From: an uncultured Mucilaginibacter sp.
Lineage (GTDB): Bacteria; Bacteroidota; Bacteroidia; Sphingobacteriales; Sphingobacteriaceae
Assembly: GCA_903891475.1 (NCBI GenBank)
Contig: CAITEP010000008.1
Coordinates: forward strand, 62,001-126,000
DNA: 64,000 nt
Direction of reading: 5' to 3'
Shown: piece by piece, positions 53,652 to 63,453 of the stretch
How the letters are laid out: every line of letters starts with the position of its first letter
How positions within the stretch are numbered: position 1 is the first letter of the stretch
Notes under the pieces: model-generated
Databases searched by the model: none
Told to the model about the DNA's origin: nothing
What the model saw: only the letters and a program-made list of their open reading frames with translations
Position numbers and translations under genes: made by a program

Positions 53652-55184
53652 TTATCTAAGCTCAATCGCGCTTTTTAATTTGCTGCCATCTGGGTAGAAT
53701 CCTGAAATTGTTAAAACCCCATTTTTCAAATTACTCAATGCTTGGTCAATATCATTGGTATTTCTGATTGGTTGCTTATTTATTTCGGTTATTATTGAAC
53801 CTACAGGCACCTCGGTGTAATCAAATAAACCGCCTTCGCGAACTTGGGTAACCAAAACACCACCATTTATGTGGAACTTTTCTTTTTGCGCATTATTTAC
53901 AGGAACAAAGCTTGCGCCTATTTTATTATACAGTTCTTCGGCCGATTTTGAATTAGCAGTGCTAACTGATGGGTTGTCAGCCTTTAATGTCACAGTAAAA
54001 GTCTTTTCTTGATTACCACGTAAAACTGTCAATTTAATCTCATCACCTGGGTGTAAGCGACCTACTCTTTCTTGTAAATCAGACGAAGCATAAGCCGTAT
54101 TACCATCAACCTTGGTAATAATATCGCCTTCTTTAATACCAGCACTGGCTGCTCCACCACCTGGCACCACTTGATCTACATATAAACCGGCAGATTTATC
54201 AGTATTTTTCTTTTCTGCTTCATCTTCATTTAATTCGGTAAAGGCAATACCTACAAAACCACGTTTTACAGCTCCAAATTTTTGAATATCATTCAAAACC
54301 TTTTTAGCAAGGTTAATTGGTATGGCAAAACCATAACCTTCGTATGATCCAGTATGTGAAGCGATAGCCGAATTGATACCAATCAACTCACCATTGGTAT
54401 TAACCAAAGCTCCGCCACTATTGCCAGGGTTTATAGCCGCATCAGTTTGAATAAATGATTCAATTGCCTGATTTAATCTCGGTTTATTTGAATTTTGGGT
54501 ACGGCCGAACGGGTTTTGATTTTCATCCTCATTTTCATTGCTTCCAATAATACCTATTCCGCGACCTTTTGCGCTCACAATACCTGCTGTTACTGTAGAG
54601 GTAAGTTTAAAAGGATTACCAACAGCCAAAACCCACTCCCCTACTTTTACAGCATCAGAGTTACCTAGTTTTACAATTGGTAAATCGGATGCTTCAATTT
54701 TAATCAAAGCCAAATCAGTATTTGGGTCGGTGCCTATTACTTTGGCTTTAAAATTCCGGTGGTCATTGGTTGTAATTTCTATTTTCTCGGCTTTATCAAC
54801 AACGTGATTATTAGTTACGATGTACCCATCTGTCGAAATAATTACGCCTGAACCTGAAGCCATTTGTGGCCCTTGAGGTACAACACGCTGACCAAACATA
54901 TCGCCAAAAAACTGTTGGAATTGCCCATTTTGAGGCTGATTATTGTAAGTAGTACGAATGTAAACCACTGCAGGTGTTACCGCGGCGGCAGCCTCAGTGA
55001 AATCAACCTGGCCTGCTGAAGAAGCAACCTTATTAGTGGTTAAAGGGTTATTTGTGAAAAATACTTTCTGACGGTCTTCAAAACTCATTGAATTTGAATG
55101 CCTGTTCTCAATTAATTTGTAGGTACCCAGTGCCAAGGCACCACCTGCAAATGCCGTTATTAATGTTAAACCAAACTTTTTCAT
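53652..55184 (-). CDS. Do/DegP-family periplasmic serine protease
   Basis: 510 residues. N-terminal membrane anchor or signal (about 5-22), then a trypsin-like domain with His in IVTNNHVVDK, Asp in DPNTDLALIK and Ser in DAAINPGNSGGALVN, and two PDZ domains, one near 330-420 (GFVGIAFTELNEDEAEKK) and one at 430-505 (GGVLVTQVREGGLF). The type is a periplasmic protease/chaperone that removes misfolded outer-membrane proteins. The promoter is well formed (TTG-N21-TAAATTTG). It is divergent from dapF. Confidence 0.93.
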   Translation of the reverse strand: MKKFGLTLITAFAGGALALGTYKLIENRHSNSMSFEDRQKVFFTNNPLTTNKVASSAGQVDFTEAAAAVTPAVVYIRTTYNNQPQNGQFQQFFGDMFGQRVVPQGPQMASGSGVIISTDGYIVTNNHVVDKAEKIEITTNDHRNFKAKVIGTDPNTDLALIKIEASDLPIVKLGNSDAVKVGEWVLAVGNPFKLTSTVTAGIVSAKGRGIGIIGSNENEDENQNPFGRTQNSNKPRLNQAIESFIQTDAAINPGNSGGALVNTNGELIGINSAIASHTGSYEGYGFAIPINLAKKVLNDIQKFGAVKRGFVGIAFTELNEDEAEKKNTDKSAGLYVDQVVPGGGAASAGIKEGDIITKVDGNTAYASSDLQERVGRLHPGDEIKLTVLRGNQEKTFTVTLKADNPSVSTANSKSAEELYNKIGASFVPVNNAQKEKFHINGGVLVTQVREGGLFDYTEVPVGSIITEINKQPIRNTNDIDQALSNLKNGVLTISGFYPDGSKLKSAIELR

Positions 55185-55221
55185 ATTCTTTTTTTGTCTC
55201 CTTTTAAGTTTAATTAATTAT

Positions 55222-55253
55222 CAAATTTAATACCATATAGACGGTAAAATCAA
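55222..55253 (-). promoter_or_regulatory. promoter of the Do-family protease gene
   Basis: On the minus strand a TTG (55251-55253) is followed after 21 bases by TAAATTTG (55222-55229), the Bacteroidota -33/-7 arrangement. The -7 box is 37 bases before the ATG. It is the only promoter here in which both elements are present at normal spacing. Confidence 0.7.
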
Positions 55254-55379
55254 GGTTTCGTTATACAGTTTTTTGTTAAATATTGTTAAAACAAATATTC
55301 CTTACTTTTTGAATACAAAAACCTAGCACGCTAATATCACATATTGCCTAAATCAATATCAAAACCAGCTATAACCTTT

Positions 55380-55387
55380 TATATTTG
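55380..55387 (+). promoter_or_regulatory. possible -7 box (TATATTTG) upstream of dapF
   Basis: TATATTTG matches TAnnTTTG, 130 bases before the dapF ATG. The leader would be long, and no -33 element is seen at the right distance. Confidence 0.4.
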
Positions 55388-55517
55388 CCAAAGCAAAATT
55401 AAAATTGACTCAATATCTTTAATAATTATATAAACTTACCTATATCTAGTTCAAATAAGCGATTAAGAATTTAAAAATTACATTCGGATAGATAAGAATA
55501 ACACAAAATCAAACAAA

Positions 55518-56297
55518 ATGCACTTTTATAAATATCAGGGAGCCGGAAATGATTTTATTTTGATTGATAACCGTTTAAACGCGATTAATCATCATAACCC
55601 CGCATTTATTTCAAAAATATGCGACCGTCGTTTTGGAATTGGGGGCGATGGCATGATGTTTTTGCAAAATAAACCTGGTTTTGATTTTGAGATGGTTTAT
55701 TACAATGCCGACGGCCAGCCAAGTAGCATGTGCGGCAATGGCGGCAGGTGCATAGTCGCGTTCGCTAAATTTTTAGGAATTATTAATAATAAGACAAATT
55801 TTCAGGCTGTTGATGGAGCACACTATGCCAAAATTTCAGATAGTGGCGATTGGGTTAGTTTGCAGATGATTGATGTAGATAACGTTACCAATGACGGCGA
55901 AGCCTACGTTTTAAATACTGGCTCCCCTCATTATGTAAAACAGGTTACAGGCCTTGCAGAAAAAGATGTTTATCAAGATGGTTACGAAATCCGAAATAAC
56001 CAAACTTATAAAAAAGACGGTATCAATATAAACTTTGTTGAACCAATGGCCGAAGGTTATTTTGTCCGTACTTATGAGCGCGGTGTTGAAGACGAGACTT
56101 TTGCTTGCGGAACAGGCGTAACAGCAGTAGCTTTGGCTATGGCAAAACACAATAACCAAACCGGGCATATTGATACGCCTGTGAAAGTTTTAGGAGGTAA
56201 CTTGAACATCAAATTTGATTATGACGGTGTTAAGTTTACCAATATCTTTTTGGAAGGGCCAGCCGTTAAAGTTTTTGAAGGTGAAATAATTCTATAA
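55518..56297 (+). CDS. dapF: diaminopimelate epimerase
   Basis: 259 residues. DapF interconverts L,L- and meso-diaminopimelate for lysine and peptidoglycan synthesis, using two cysteines as acid/base. Both are visible: PSSMCGNGGRC near residue 73 and EDETFACGTGVTAVALA near 197. The start YKYQGAGNDFILIDNR is the classic N-terminal signature. The length is normal. Confidence 0.96.
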   Translation: MHFYKYQGAGNDFILIDNRLNAINHHNPAFISKICDRRFGIGGDGMMFLQNKPGFDFEMVYYNADGQPSSMCGNGGRCIVAFAKFLGIINNKTNFQAVDGAHYAKISDSGDWVSLQMIDVDNVTNDGEAYVLNTGSPHYVKQVTGLAEKDVYQDGYEIRNNQTYKKDGININFVEPMAEGYFVRTYERGVEDETFACGTGVTAVALAMAKHNNQTGHIDTPVKVLGGNLNIKFDYDGVKFTNIFLEGPAVKVFEGEIIL

Positions 56298-56417
56298 TAA
56301 ATTCTTTACTAAAAAAACAGTTATAGCATTATTTTAGCCATGCAAAGGCTTATACAATTGTTCATAACTTTTTTAATTAATTGCCCTAAAATATTTTCTA
56401 ATCCCCGAAATTCTGTT

Positions 56418-56425
56418 TACGTTTG
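56418..56425 (+). promoter_or_regulatory. -7 box (TACGTTTG) of the SNF2 helicase gene
   Basis: TACGTTTG fits TAnnTTTG and lies 44 bases before the ATG. No -33 element is evident at normal spacing. Confidence 0.45.
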
Positions 56426-56469
56426 AATTTTTTGTTGATGTAACTTCTATAAATTTTTTATAGAAAAAT

Positions 56470-59370
56470 ATGTTACGAGTAGACAGTAGTAAGCCTTGCC
56501 AAATAATTTATGCGATTGCCCGGCACGAATACCTCTCGTACGTTATTGAACCTCATATAATTCAGCTTAATCCTAATGGAGAATTTTCCTTCACTTATCA
56601 ACGTCTGTTTTCAAACACAGCAAAAGAATTTGAACAATATTTGGATGAAACCGATTTAAAGCTGATAAAAATATTGGAGGAACTGGAGCAAGGAAACATC
56701 ATAAAACGCTACCATAAAAAACCTATTCGCCCTTTCGAGTTTTTTACAAAAATATTTAACGACCAGTTTTTTGATACCATAAGGCCAAAGATGGAGAAAC
56801 GCATGGCTGAAGCTTTGAGTTTATTAGGCAATAAGAATATTTATCAAATGATAAAGGAAGGTTATCCTGCTGGACGAAAACTTCAAATTGCTCTTGAACC
56901 CGCCAGTGTTTTATTTCATTTTAGACGAGATGACGAAGAAATAAGATATTTCCCAACCATCAAATATCTAGGCTTGCGCATTGAGTTTATGTTTAAAAAT
57001 GCGGAAATTATTTGCAACCATCCTGCATGGATGCTACTTGATGATACTTTATATTACTTTGAAAAAGAAATTGAAGGTAAAAAACTGGTTCCTTTTCTTA
57101 ATAAAAGATATATAGCTATCCCCCGAACATCAGAACAATCATATTTCGAAAAATTTGTAGCCCCTTTAATAGAAAAGCACCATGTATATGCGGAGGGCTT
57201 TACCATTAATACCGAAAAATATGATGCACACCCCATCCTGAAAATTATTCATGTGGAAGGTGGCACATCGCAGTTGCAACTTTGTTTTAAATATGCTGGT
57301 TATGTTTTTCCTTACGGGGATGAAAGGCATATTTCGGTGCGAATGGAAAAAAAAGGTGATGATTATACCTTTCACCGCATCAAGCGCTCTGTTCAGTGGG
57401 AAAAAAACAAACTGAATGAACTAGAAGCCCTAGGCTTAAAAACTATTTCTACATTATTTCATAATTTGGAGGTTAAAATTATTGATGAAGAGGCGGGTCA
57501 AGCATTCTCGGTATTTGAATGGATTAATCAACATTATGACGCTTTAATTGAACAAGGTTATGAAATTGAGCAACCAATTAATACAGGGCAAAAAAGGTAT
57601 GTTTTTGGCAATACCAAAATAGACCTGGAAGTTACCGAAAACAACGATTGGTTTGATATTAACGCTGTGGTGTATTTTGGTAATTACCGTATTCCATTTA
57701 TCCAGCTAAAAAATCATATCCTTAACCGAATTAAGGAATTTATTTTGCCTAGCGGAGAAATTGCAGTAATCCCCGAAAAATGGTTTTCGCAATATGGTAA
57801 TTTACTTCATTTTAGCGAGGGAGGCGACCAGTTAAAGCTTAAACAACACCATATTGGCTTGGTACATGAATTGGCAGAAGGAGAAATGGCTAATATTACC
57901 ATGAACCGAAAATTACAAAAGCTGGCCAATTATGAGGAAGTGGAAGATACTGCCTTACCTCAAAATTTTGAAGGTAATTTACGCCCTTATCAAAAAGCTG
58001 GCTATAATTGGTTTCATTTTTTAAAAGATTACCATTTTGGTGGTTGCCTTGCAGATGATATGGGTTTGGGTAAAACCATCCAAACGCTATCCTTACTTCA
58101 AAAGCATAAAGAAGACACCGAATCTGCTGGCAATAAAGGTGTATCACTAGTTATTATGCCAACTTCGTTAATATATAACTGGTTAAACGAGGCAAAAAAA
58201 TTCACCCCCGAACTCAAACTGATGGTGCATACTGGCACCTTGCGTAATAAGGATGTGGGCACTTTTCAAAACTTTGATGTAGTAATTACTACTTATGGAA
58301 TAAGCCGCATTGATATTGATTTTTTAAGCTCCTTTTATTTTGATTATGTTATTTTAGATGAAAGTCAGAATATTAAAAATCCGTCCTCAAAATCCTACCA
58401 GGCGGTCAAACAATTAAAATCGAGGTTTAAATTGATATTGAGTGGTACGCCTGTAGAAAACTCGGTAAACGACTTATGGTCACAAATGTCGTTCCTGAAC
58501 CCGGGCTTGTTAGGCAGTCAAGCATTTTTTCAAAATGAATTTGTTACCCCTATCGAAAAGAAAAAAGATGAGGATAAAGCCAAAAAGCTGCAGGCCTTAA
58601 TAAAACCATTTGTACTTAGGCGAACCAAAGAGCAAGTGGCGACCGAATTACCACCTAAAACCGAAAACCTGTTTTACTGTAAAATGAGCGAAGAACAGGC
58701 TAATGTATACGAAAAGGTAAAATCAGAATATCGCAACGAATTATTGAAAAGCTTGGATGATGGCACCTTCGGAAAAACTCAATTACATGTATTACAGGGA
58801 CTTATTAAACTTAGGCAAATAGCAAACCACCCCTTAATGGTTGATGGAGATTATGAAGGTGATTCGGGTAAGTTTGAAAACGTGGTACATACGCTTGCAA
58901 ACGTTTTAGAAGGTGGTCATAAAGTGCTTATTTTTTCACAATTTGTAAAACAACTGAATATTTACCGGGAATATTTTGAGGCGGAAAGTATACCTTATGT
59001 TTACTTGGATGGAAGTACCCAAAACCGTGGAGATGTGGTAAAACAATTTCAGGAGGATGAAAAAACCAGGGTCTTTCTGATTTCTATCAAGGCAGGCGGC
59101 GTTGGTCTTAACCTTACCGAAGCTGATTATGTATTTATACTCGACCCTTGGTGGAACCCTGCTGTTGAGCAACAAGCAATTGACCGGACACATAGAATTG
59201 GACAAACCAAAAATGTGTTTATTTATAAATTTATCACAAAAGATTCGGTTGAAGAAAAGATACTGGCCCTGCAACAGCGTAAACTAAATGTAGCAAAATC
59301 ATTAATCACTACCGAAGAAAGTTTTATAAAGTCTCTTTCGGTAGAGGATATTAAGGAAATTTTAGGGTAG
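56470..59370 (+). CDS. SNF2-family (Swi2/Snf2-like) helicase
   Basis: 966 residues. The N-terminal 500 residues are the bacterial SNF2-associated region without a motif I can name. The translocase follows: motif I GCLADDMGLGKTIQTLS near 527, motif II DESQN near 630 (DESQ in place of DEAH), LILSGTPVENSVNDLW, then the C-terminal lobe with IFSQFVKQLNIYREYF, SIKAGGVGLNLTEADYV and QQAIDRTHRIGQTKNVF near 900. It is ATP-driven and acts on double-stranded DNA or protein-DNA complexes; roles in transcription recycling or DNA repair are inferred for relatives. It stands alone in its transcription unit. Confidence 0.93.
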   Translation: MLRVDSSKPCQIIYAIARHEYLSYVIEPHIIQLNPNGEFSFTYQRLFSNTAKEFEQYLDETDLKLIKILEELEQGNIIKRYHKKPIRPFEFFTKIFNDQFFDTIRPKMEKRMAEALSLLGNKNIYQMIKEGYPAGRKLQIALEPASVLFHFRRDDEEIRYFPTIKYLGLRIEFMFKNAEIICNHPAWMLLDDTLYYFEKEIEGKKLVPFLNKRYIAIPRTSEQSYFEKFVAPLIEKHHVYAEGFTINTEKYDAHPILKIIHVEGGTSQLQLCFKYAGYVFPYGDERHISVRMEKKGDDYTFHRIKRSVQWEKNKLNELEALGLKTISTLFHNLEVKIIDEEAGQAFSVFEWINQHYDALIEQGYEIEQPINTGQKRYVFGNTKIDLEVTENNDWFDINAVVYFGNYRIPFIQLKNHILNRIKEFILPSGEIAVIPEKWFSQYGNLLHFSEGGDQLKLKQHHIGLVHELAEGEMANITMNRKLQKLANYEEVEDTALPQNFEGNLRPYQKAGYNWFHFLKDYHFGGCLADDMGLGKTIQTLSLLQKHKEDTESAGNKGVSLVIMPTSLIYNWLNEAKKFTPELKLMVHTGTLRNKDVGTFQNFDVVITTYGISRIDIDFLSSFYFDYVILDESQNIKNPSSKSYQAVKQLKSRFKLILSGTPVENSVNDLWSQMSFLNPGLLGSQAFFQNEFVTPIEKKKDEDKAKKLQALIKPFVLRRTKEQVATELPPKTENLFYCKMSEEQANVYEKVKSEYRNELLKSLDDGTFGKTQLHVLQGLIKLRQIANHPLMVDGDYEGDSGKFENVVHTLANVLEGGHKVLIFSQFVKQLNIYREYFEAESIPYVYLDGSTQNRGDVVKQFQEDEKTRVFLISIKAGGVGLNLTEADYVFILDPWWNPAVEQQAIDRTHRIGQTKNVFIYKFITKDSVEEKILALQQRKLNVAKSLITTEESFIKSLSVEDIKEILG

Positions 59371-59410
59371 GAAAATAAAGGAACTATAAATTCTTATAAT
59401 CTAGATAAAA

Positions 59411-60076
59411 TTAAGATTTAAATACACCTAGAAGTTTAAAGATAATATACGCGCCCCACACAATTGAACTTATATAAAAAATAACTCGACCGTGCTTTCT
59501 ATCTGTTTCACTGTAATCATATACACGATCTCCATTGGGTAAGGTTTTTTTATGATTAAATAAATGCCAACCAATAAAAATCCCTAATACACCTCCTAAA
59601 AGAGCACATATATAGCCGATTATAACCCATAATGTTTGTGAAGCTTCTGGCTTTTTTAGCTCATTTAATCTTTCTTCCTTTAAATAATTTACTTCTGCTT
59701 TCGATAATATATTTCCTCTTTGAGCCAAAATTTTCTGAGCCAACATAAAATCAAAAGGGCTCCATTCATCTGCTTTCGAAATTAAATCGAGTAACTCCGC
59801 GTCAGTAAAAGAAAACAAATAATAATCCTTATCAACTTGTTCTATTTCAACCTGAGCTTCATTTTGCAATATTTGGTTTACCTTCTCAAAATCGTTACTT
59901 TTTAATTTTACAGCGAATTCCTTAGTTAACGGGTTATTTAACACCATTGTAGCTTCAATACTAAACGATTCCTCTTCCACCAAATATGGGATATCATGTT
60001 TAGCTAGTATATTTGTTAAATCATCCGCCAATATAGGGTCGTTAAATTTTTGGTAGGTTATAAACGCATCTTCCAT
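59411..60076 (-). CDS. DUF2007-like membrane protein
   Basis: 221 residues. Residues 1-70 look like a DUF2007-type small domain (ITYQKFNDPILADDLTNILA, FAVKLKSNDFEKVNQIL). A middle region of charged helices follows, with LAQKILAQRGNILSKAEVNYL, and two hydrophobic spans at about 145-170 (WVIIGYICALLGGVLGIFIGW) and 195-216. The cytoplasmic part probably binds a small molecule or protein. The function is unknown. It converges on the helicase gene. Confidence 0.7.
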   Translation of the reverse strand: MEDAFITYQKFNDPILADDLTNILAKHDIPYLVEEESFSIEATMVLNNPLTKEFAVKLKSNDFEKVNQILQNEAQVEIEQVDKDYYLFSFTDAELLDLISKADEWSPFDFMLAQKILAQRGNILSKAEVNYLKEERLNELKKPEASQTLWVIIGYICALLGGVLGIFIGWHLFNHKKTLPNGDRVYDYSETDRKHGRVIFYISSIVWGAYIIFKLLGVFKS

Positions 60077-60205
60077 TTTATAAAGTTATGATTTTGGTTT
60101 TAATTGATAATGACTTTTACATTATAAACTTTAATCCAAAAATAACCTAATATTGCTTCATTAAATCCAATAACATTTTATTAAAACCAATAATATTATT
60201 TAAAC

Positions 60206-61051
60206 ATGAAAAAAAATTTATTCCTACTGTTTTTTGTTTTTTGCAACGCGTTTGCTTTTGGTCAAAGTAAATTAGTATGCTGCAATAACCCTTCAGCAAC
60301 GCAACAATTTGCTATGCTTGCATCCAATAAAGATTTCAGAATGGCTCATAAAAATCCCTTGAAATCACATTATCATTCAACTGCAGGCAGCGCGATTACT
60401 TACAAAACTTCTGATGGTCAAACTGCAAATGCATTTGAATTTAAGGCAAAAAATAAAACCAATAACTATCTTTTTGTAATACACGAATGGTGGGGTTTAA
60501 ACGATTTTGTAAAACAAGAATCAGAAAAATTATATAATGATTTGGGTAATGTGAATGTAATTGACCTGGATTTATATGATGGTAAAACAGCTACTACCCG
60601 CGAGGATGCAGGCAAATTAATGCAGGCCGTAAAAGAAGATCGTGCAAAAGCTATTATAAATGGTGCCATAGAGTATGTTGGTGCAAAAGCACAAATAGCC
60701 ACTATTGGCTGGTGCTTTGGTGGTGGCTGGAGCTTGCAAACAAGCATTATTGCGGGTAAACAAGCAATTGGTTGCGTTATGTATTACGGAATGCCCGAAC
60801 AAGATGTAAACAAGTTGAAAACCTTACATGCGGATGTTTTAGGCAATTTTGCTAATAAAGATCAATGGATTAACCCAAAAGTTGTTGACAAATTTAAAGA
60901 AAACATGGCCGCTGCCGGTAAAAAATTAAGTTTAAACCAATACGATGCCGACCATGGATTTGCCAACCCAAGTAACCCAATTTACAATAGCGATGCAACA
61001 AAGGATGCTTACGACCATACACTTGCATTTTTGAAACAACACCTAAAATAA
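60206..61051 (+). CDS. secreted dienelactone hydrolase family protein
   Basis: 281 residues with a signal peptide (about 1-20, ending AFGQ). The hydrolase domain has the catalytic Cys in ATIGWCFGGGW, Asp in FANKDQWI and His in YDADHGFANPS, with the alpha/beta-hydrolase strand YLFVIHEWWGLNDFV before them. Members cleave dienelactones or other esters and lactones; many are of unknown substrate. The signal peptide suggests a periplasmic location. A large inverted repeat follows the gene. Confidence 0.9.
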   Translation: MKKNLFLLFFVFCNAFAFGQSKLVCCNNPSATQQFAMLASNKDFRMAHKNPLKSHYHSTAGSAITYKTSDGQTANAFEFKAKNKTNNYLFVIHEWWGLNDFVKQESEKLYNDLGNVNVIDLDLYDGKTATTREDAGKLMQAVKEDRAKAIINGAIEYVGAKAQIATIGWCFGGGWSLQTSIIAGKQAIGCVMYYGMPEQDVNKLKTLHADVLGNFANKDQWINPKVVDKFKENMAAAGKKLSLNQYDADHGFANPSNPIYNSDATKDAYDHTLAFLKQHLK

Positions 61052-61090
61052 CCACTTAGAGTTTTTAAGTTTTAAAAACATATTAAACAT

Positions 61091-61132
61091 CCCATATAAT
61101 ATTTAAGTCGTAAGGTTTAAATATTATATGGG
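61091..61132 (+). terminator. long-stem terminator after the dienelactone hydrolase gene
   Basis: A perfect 16-bp inverted repeat (61091-61106 with 61117-61132, CCCATATAATATTTAA and complement) with a 10-nt loop is followed by a T-rich stretch. The stem is AT-rich but long. Confidence 0.7.
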
Positions 61133-61214
61133 TTATTTATTTTCCTGATAGCTTTCCGATCCATATTATAAACTTTCAAGTTCAATTCGTAACATTGCAC
61201 CAAATAATCTGCCA

Positions 61215-62192
61215 TTGTTAACTAATAAAGCTAAAAAAACACTTTCCTATGCATTCAAAATTGCCATTTTAGCTTTGGCCTTTTTTTTTATCTATCAACG
61301 TATTGAAAAAAACAAAGACAATCTTCATAATTTTTTACAGCTAATTGCCACTATTACATCAGCAAAAGTGATATTTACTTTGACCATCATCATAATACTA
61401 ATGCTTGTTAACTATGTGCTCGAATCGTTTAAATGGTGGAAATTAACCCGTCTGCTTTATCCAATTACAATTTGGCAAGCAATTGAGTCTGTTTTTTGCG
61501 GTTTAACCTGGGCTGTTTTTACACCCAATCGAATTGGTCAATATGGTGGAAGGGTAATGTTTCTACCGGTTCATAAGCGGATACATGGAGTTTTTTCAAT
61601 GATTGTTGGTGAACTTGGTCAAAGTGTAATTACCAATGTTTTAGGTGCTAGTTCATTATTATGGTTTTTGTTTACTTTTTTAAATTTGAATAAGTGGCTC
61701 ATGGCTTTAATAAGCATTTTAGCCTTATCACTTATTTTAGCCATGATTGTTTTTTATTTTAACATAAAGTGGTTTGTTTCATTATTAAACCGAATTAAAT
61801 TCTTAAAAAAATATCATCGTTTTTTTGATACAATGGGTAGATACAATACGGCTGAACTTACCAATATCATGCTGTTTTGTTTGGCGCGTTTTTTTGTATT
61901 CTCATTTCAATATTATCTAATCATTCACCTACTTGTACCCGAACTCCCCATGGTTACGATTTTGTTAATACTGTTTATATTTCTATTTATACAATCGGCA
62001 TTACCATCACTGGATATATTAGATATTGGTGTACGGGCAATTACCGCAAGTACTTTATTCTCATTAGTTACCACCAAGACTATGGCAATTGTGGTGGCTG
62101 TATCTATAATTTACATCGTTAATTTAATTGTACCTGCCATAATTGGTTCTATCTTCGTATTTAAATTAAAATTCTTTGATCGCGCTTATTAG
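61215..62192 (+). CDS. lysylphosphatidylglycerol-synthase-TM (UPF0104) family membrane protein
   Basis: 325 residues with about eight hydrophobic spans and the family motifs ESVFCGLTWAVFTPNRIGQYGGR and GELGQSVITNVLGA. The family comprises the membrane half of MprF-type lipid flippases and stand-alone homologues (YbhN-like, AglD-like) tied to glycolipid or aminoacyl-lipid transport. The start is TTG at 61215; no in-frame ATG lies near the N-terminus. It overlaps the following glycosyltransferase gene by 17 bases, so the two are translationally coupled and probably act together on one lipid-linked glycan. Confidence 0.85.
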   Translation: MLTNKAKKTLSYAFKIAILALAFFFIYQRIEKNKDNLHNFLQLIATITSAKVIFTLTIIIILMLVNYVLESFKWWKLTRLLYPITIWQAIESVFCGLTWAVFTPNRIGQYGGRVMFLPVHKRIHGVFSMIVGELGQSVITNVLGASSLLWFLFTFLNLNKWLMALISILALSLILAMIVFYFNIKWFVSLLNRIKFLKKYHRFFDTMGRYNTAELTNIMLFCLARFFVFSFQYYLIIHLLVPELPMVTILLILFIFLFIQSALPSLDILDIGVRAITASTLFSLVTTKTMAIVVAVSIIYIVNLIVPAIIGSIFVFKLKFFDRAY

Positions 62193-63306
62193 TGTAATTT
62201 CTCTGTTATTATTGGCAATTTATTTAGGATTGCTTGTTTACCTTATAATTGGTTGGGCAAAATTAAAACAACCTCTTATTAAAAAAACAGATTTTAAAAC
62301 TAAGGTTACTATATTGATTGCTGCAAGAAATGAAGAAGAAAAAATTCATCTTACTATAGAAGATATTTTAAACCAAACCTACCCAAAACATCTTACTGAA
62401 ATAATAATAGTTGATGATCATTCAACCGACAAAACCTCCGATATCATAAAAAGTTATGAATCTAAAGGGGTAAAATTGTTGCAACTAAAAGAAGATAAGC
62501 CATTAAATTCCTATAAGAAAAAAGCCATTAGCGAGGCAATAAAGCTTTCAACCGGGGAGTTAATGGTGGCTACCGATGCTGATTGCAGAATGGGTAGTAA
62601 ATGGCTTGAATCAATAGTCGGTTATTACGAACAGGAAAACCTTGTTTTTATTTCGGCTCCGGTTACTTATTTCGAAGAAAAATCATTGTTCGAACGTTTG
62701 CAGACTTTAGAATTTGGTTATTTAATTGGTATTGGAGCTGCTTTTATTGGTCAGGGAAGAGCATCAAATTGCAATGGAGCCAACTTGGCATACCGCAAAG
62801 ATGTTTTTTACGAAGTAGGCGGCTTTGCAGGAATTGATGACATTGCATCTGGCGATGACGAACTATTGCTTCAAAAAGTAGCAAAACGTTATCCAAATAG
62901 CATAGGTTTTTTAAAGCATTTTGATTCGGTAGTTTTTACCCACGCTAAACACACGGTAAATGAATTTCTCGAACAACGCCATCGCTGGGCATCAAAATCA
63001 GTAAAATATAAAAACAAATTAATAGTAGCCATGGCTGTGGCAATTTGGCTATTTAATGTTTCTTTAATAACTAATTTATTGGTGGGTATTTTTATTTCTC
63101 AATTTTTTCAAATATTCGCGATTCAGTTCCTACTAAAATATCTTTTTGAATTGGTGTTTCTTTTTCCCATTTCCTCATTTTTTAAAAGCCCAAGTCTTCC
63201 ATTGCTTCTTATTGTCCTGATACCAATCCATGTAGTTTACTTTGTATATATTGGAATAAAGGGCTACAATAATTCCTATATTTGGAAAGGGCGAATGGTT
63301 AGGTAA
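62176..63306 (+). CDS. membrane-bound family 2 glycosyltransferase
   Basis: 376 residues. A membrane span (about 4-27) is followed by a GT-A fold: VTILIAARNEEEKIHLTIEDIL, IIIVDDHSTDKT (nucleotide-binding Asp), ATDADC (metal-binding DxD near 128-134), and a catalytic loop GDDELLLQK with QRHRWASKSVKY (the QxxRW motif in the form QRHRW). Two or three more spans follow. The processive-type motifs suggest a glycosyltransferase that works on a lipid carrier or polysaccharide. The start is TTG at 62176, inside the previous gene. Confidence 0.9.
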   Translation: MIALISVISLLLLAIYLGLLVYLIIGWAKLKQPLIKKTDFKTKVTILIAARNEEEKIHLTIEDILNQTYPKHLTEIIIVDDHSTDKTSDIIKSYESKGVKLLQLKEDKPLNSYKKKAISEAIKLSTGELMVATDADCRMGSKWLESIVGYYEQENLVFISAPVTYFEEKSLFERLQTLEFGYLIGIGAAFIGQGRASNCNGANLAYRKDVFYEVGGFAGIDDIASGDDELLLQKVAKRYPNSIGFLKHFDSVVFTHAKHTVNEFLEQRHRWASKSVKYKNKLIVAMAVAIWLFNVSLITNLLVGIFISQFFQIFAIQFLLKYLFELVFLFPISSFFKSPSLPLLLIVLIPIHVVYFVYIGIKGYNNSYIWKGRMVR

Positions 63307-63453
63307 TATAATTTTTATAAATTATGATATAAGTAATTGAAGTTGACCCGCATATAGTAACTAACTTTATCGAGCTTAATTATTCAAATAAAAAATATAA
63401 ATCTTTTTTCTATCTTTCAACTTATTAAAATTCTTATAAAAGTTTTATAAAAA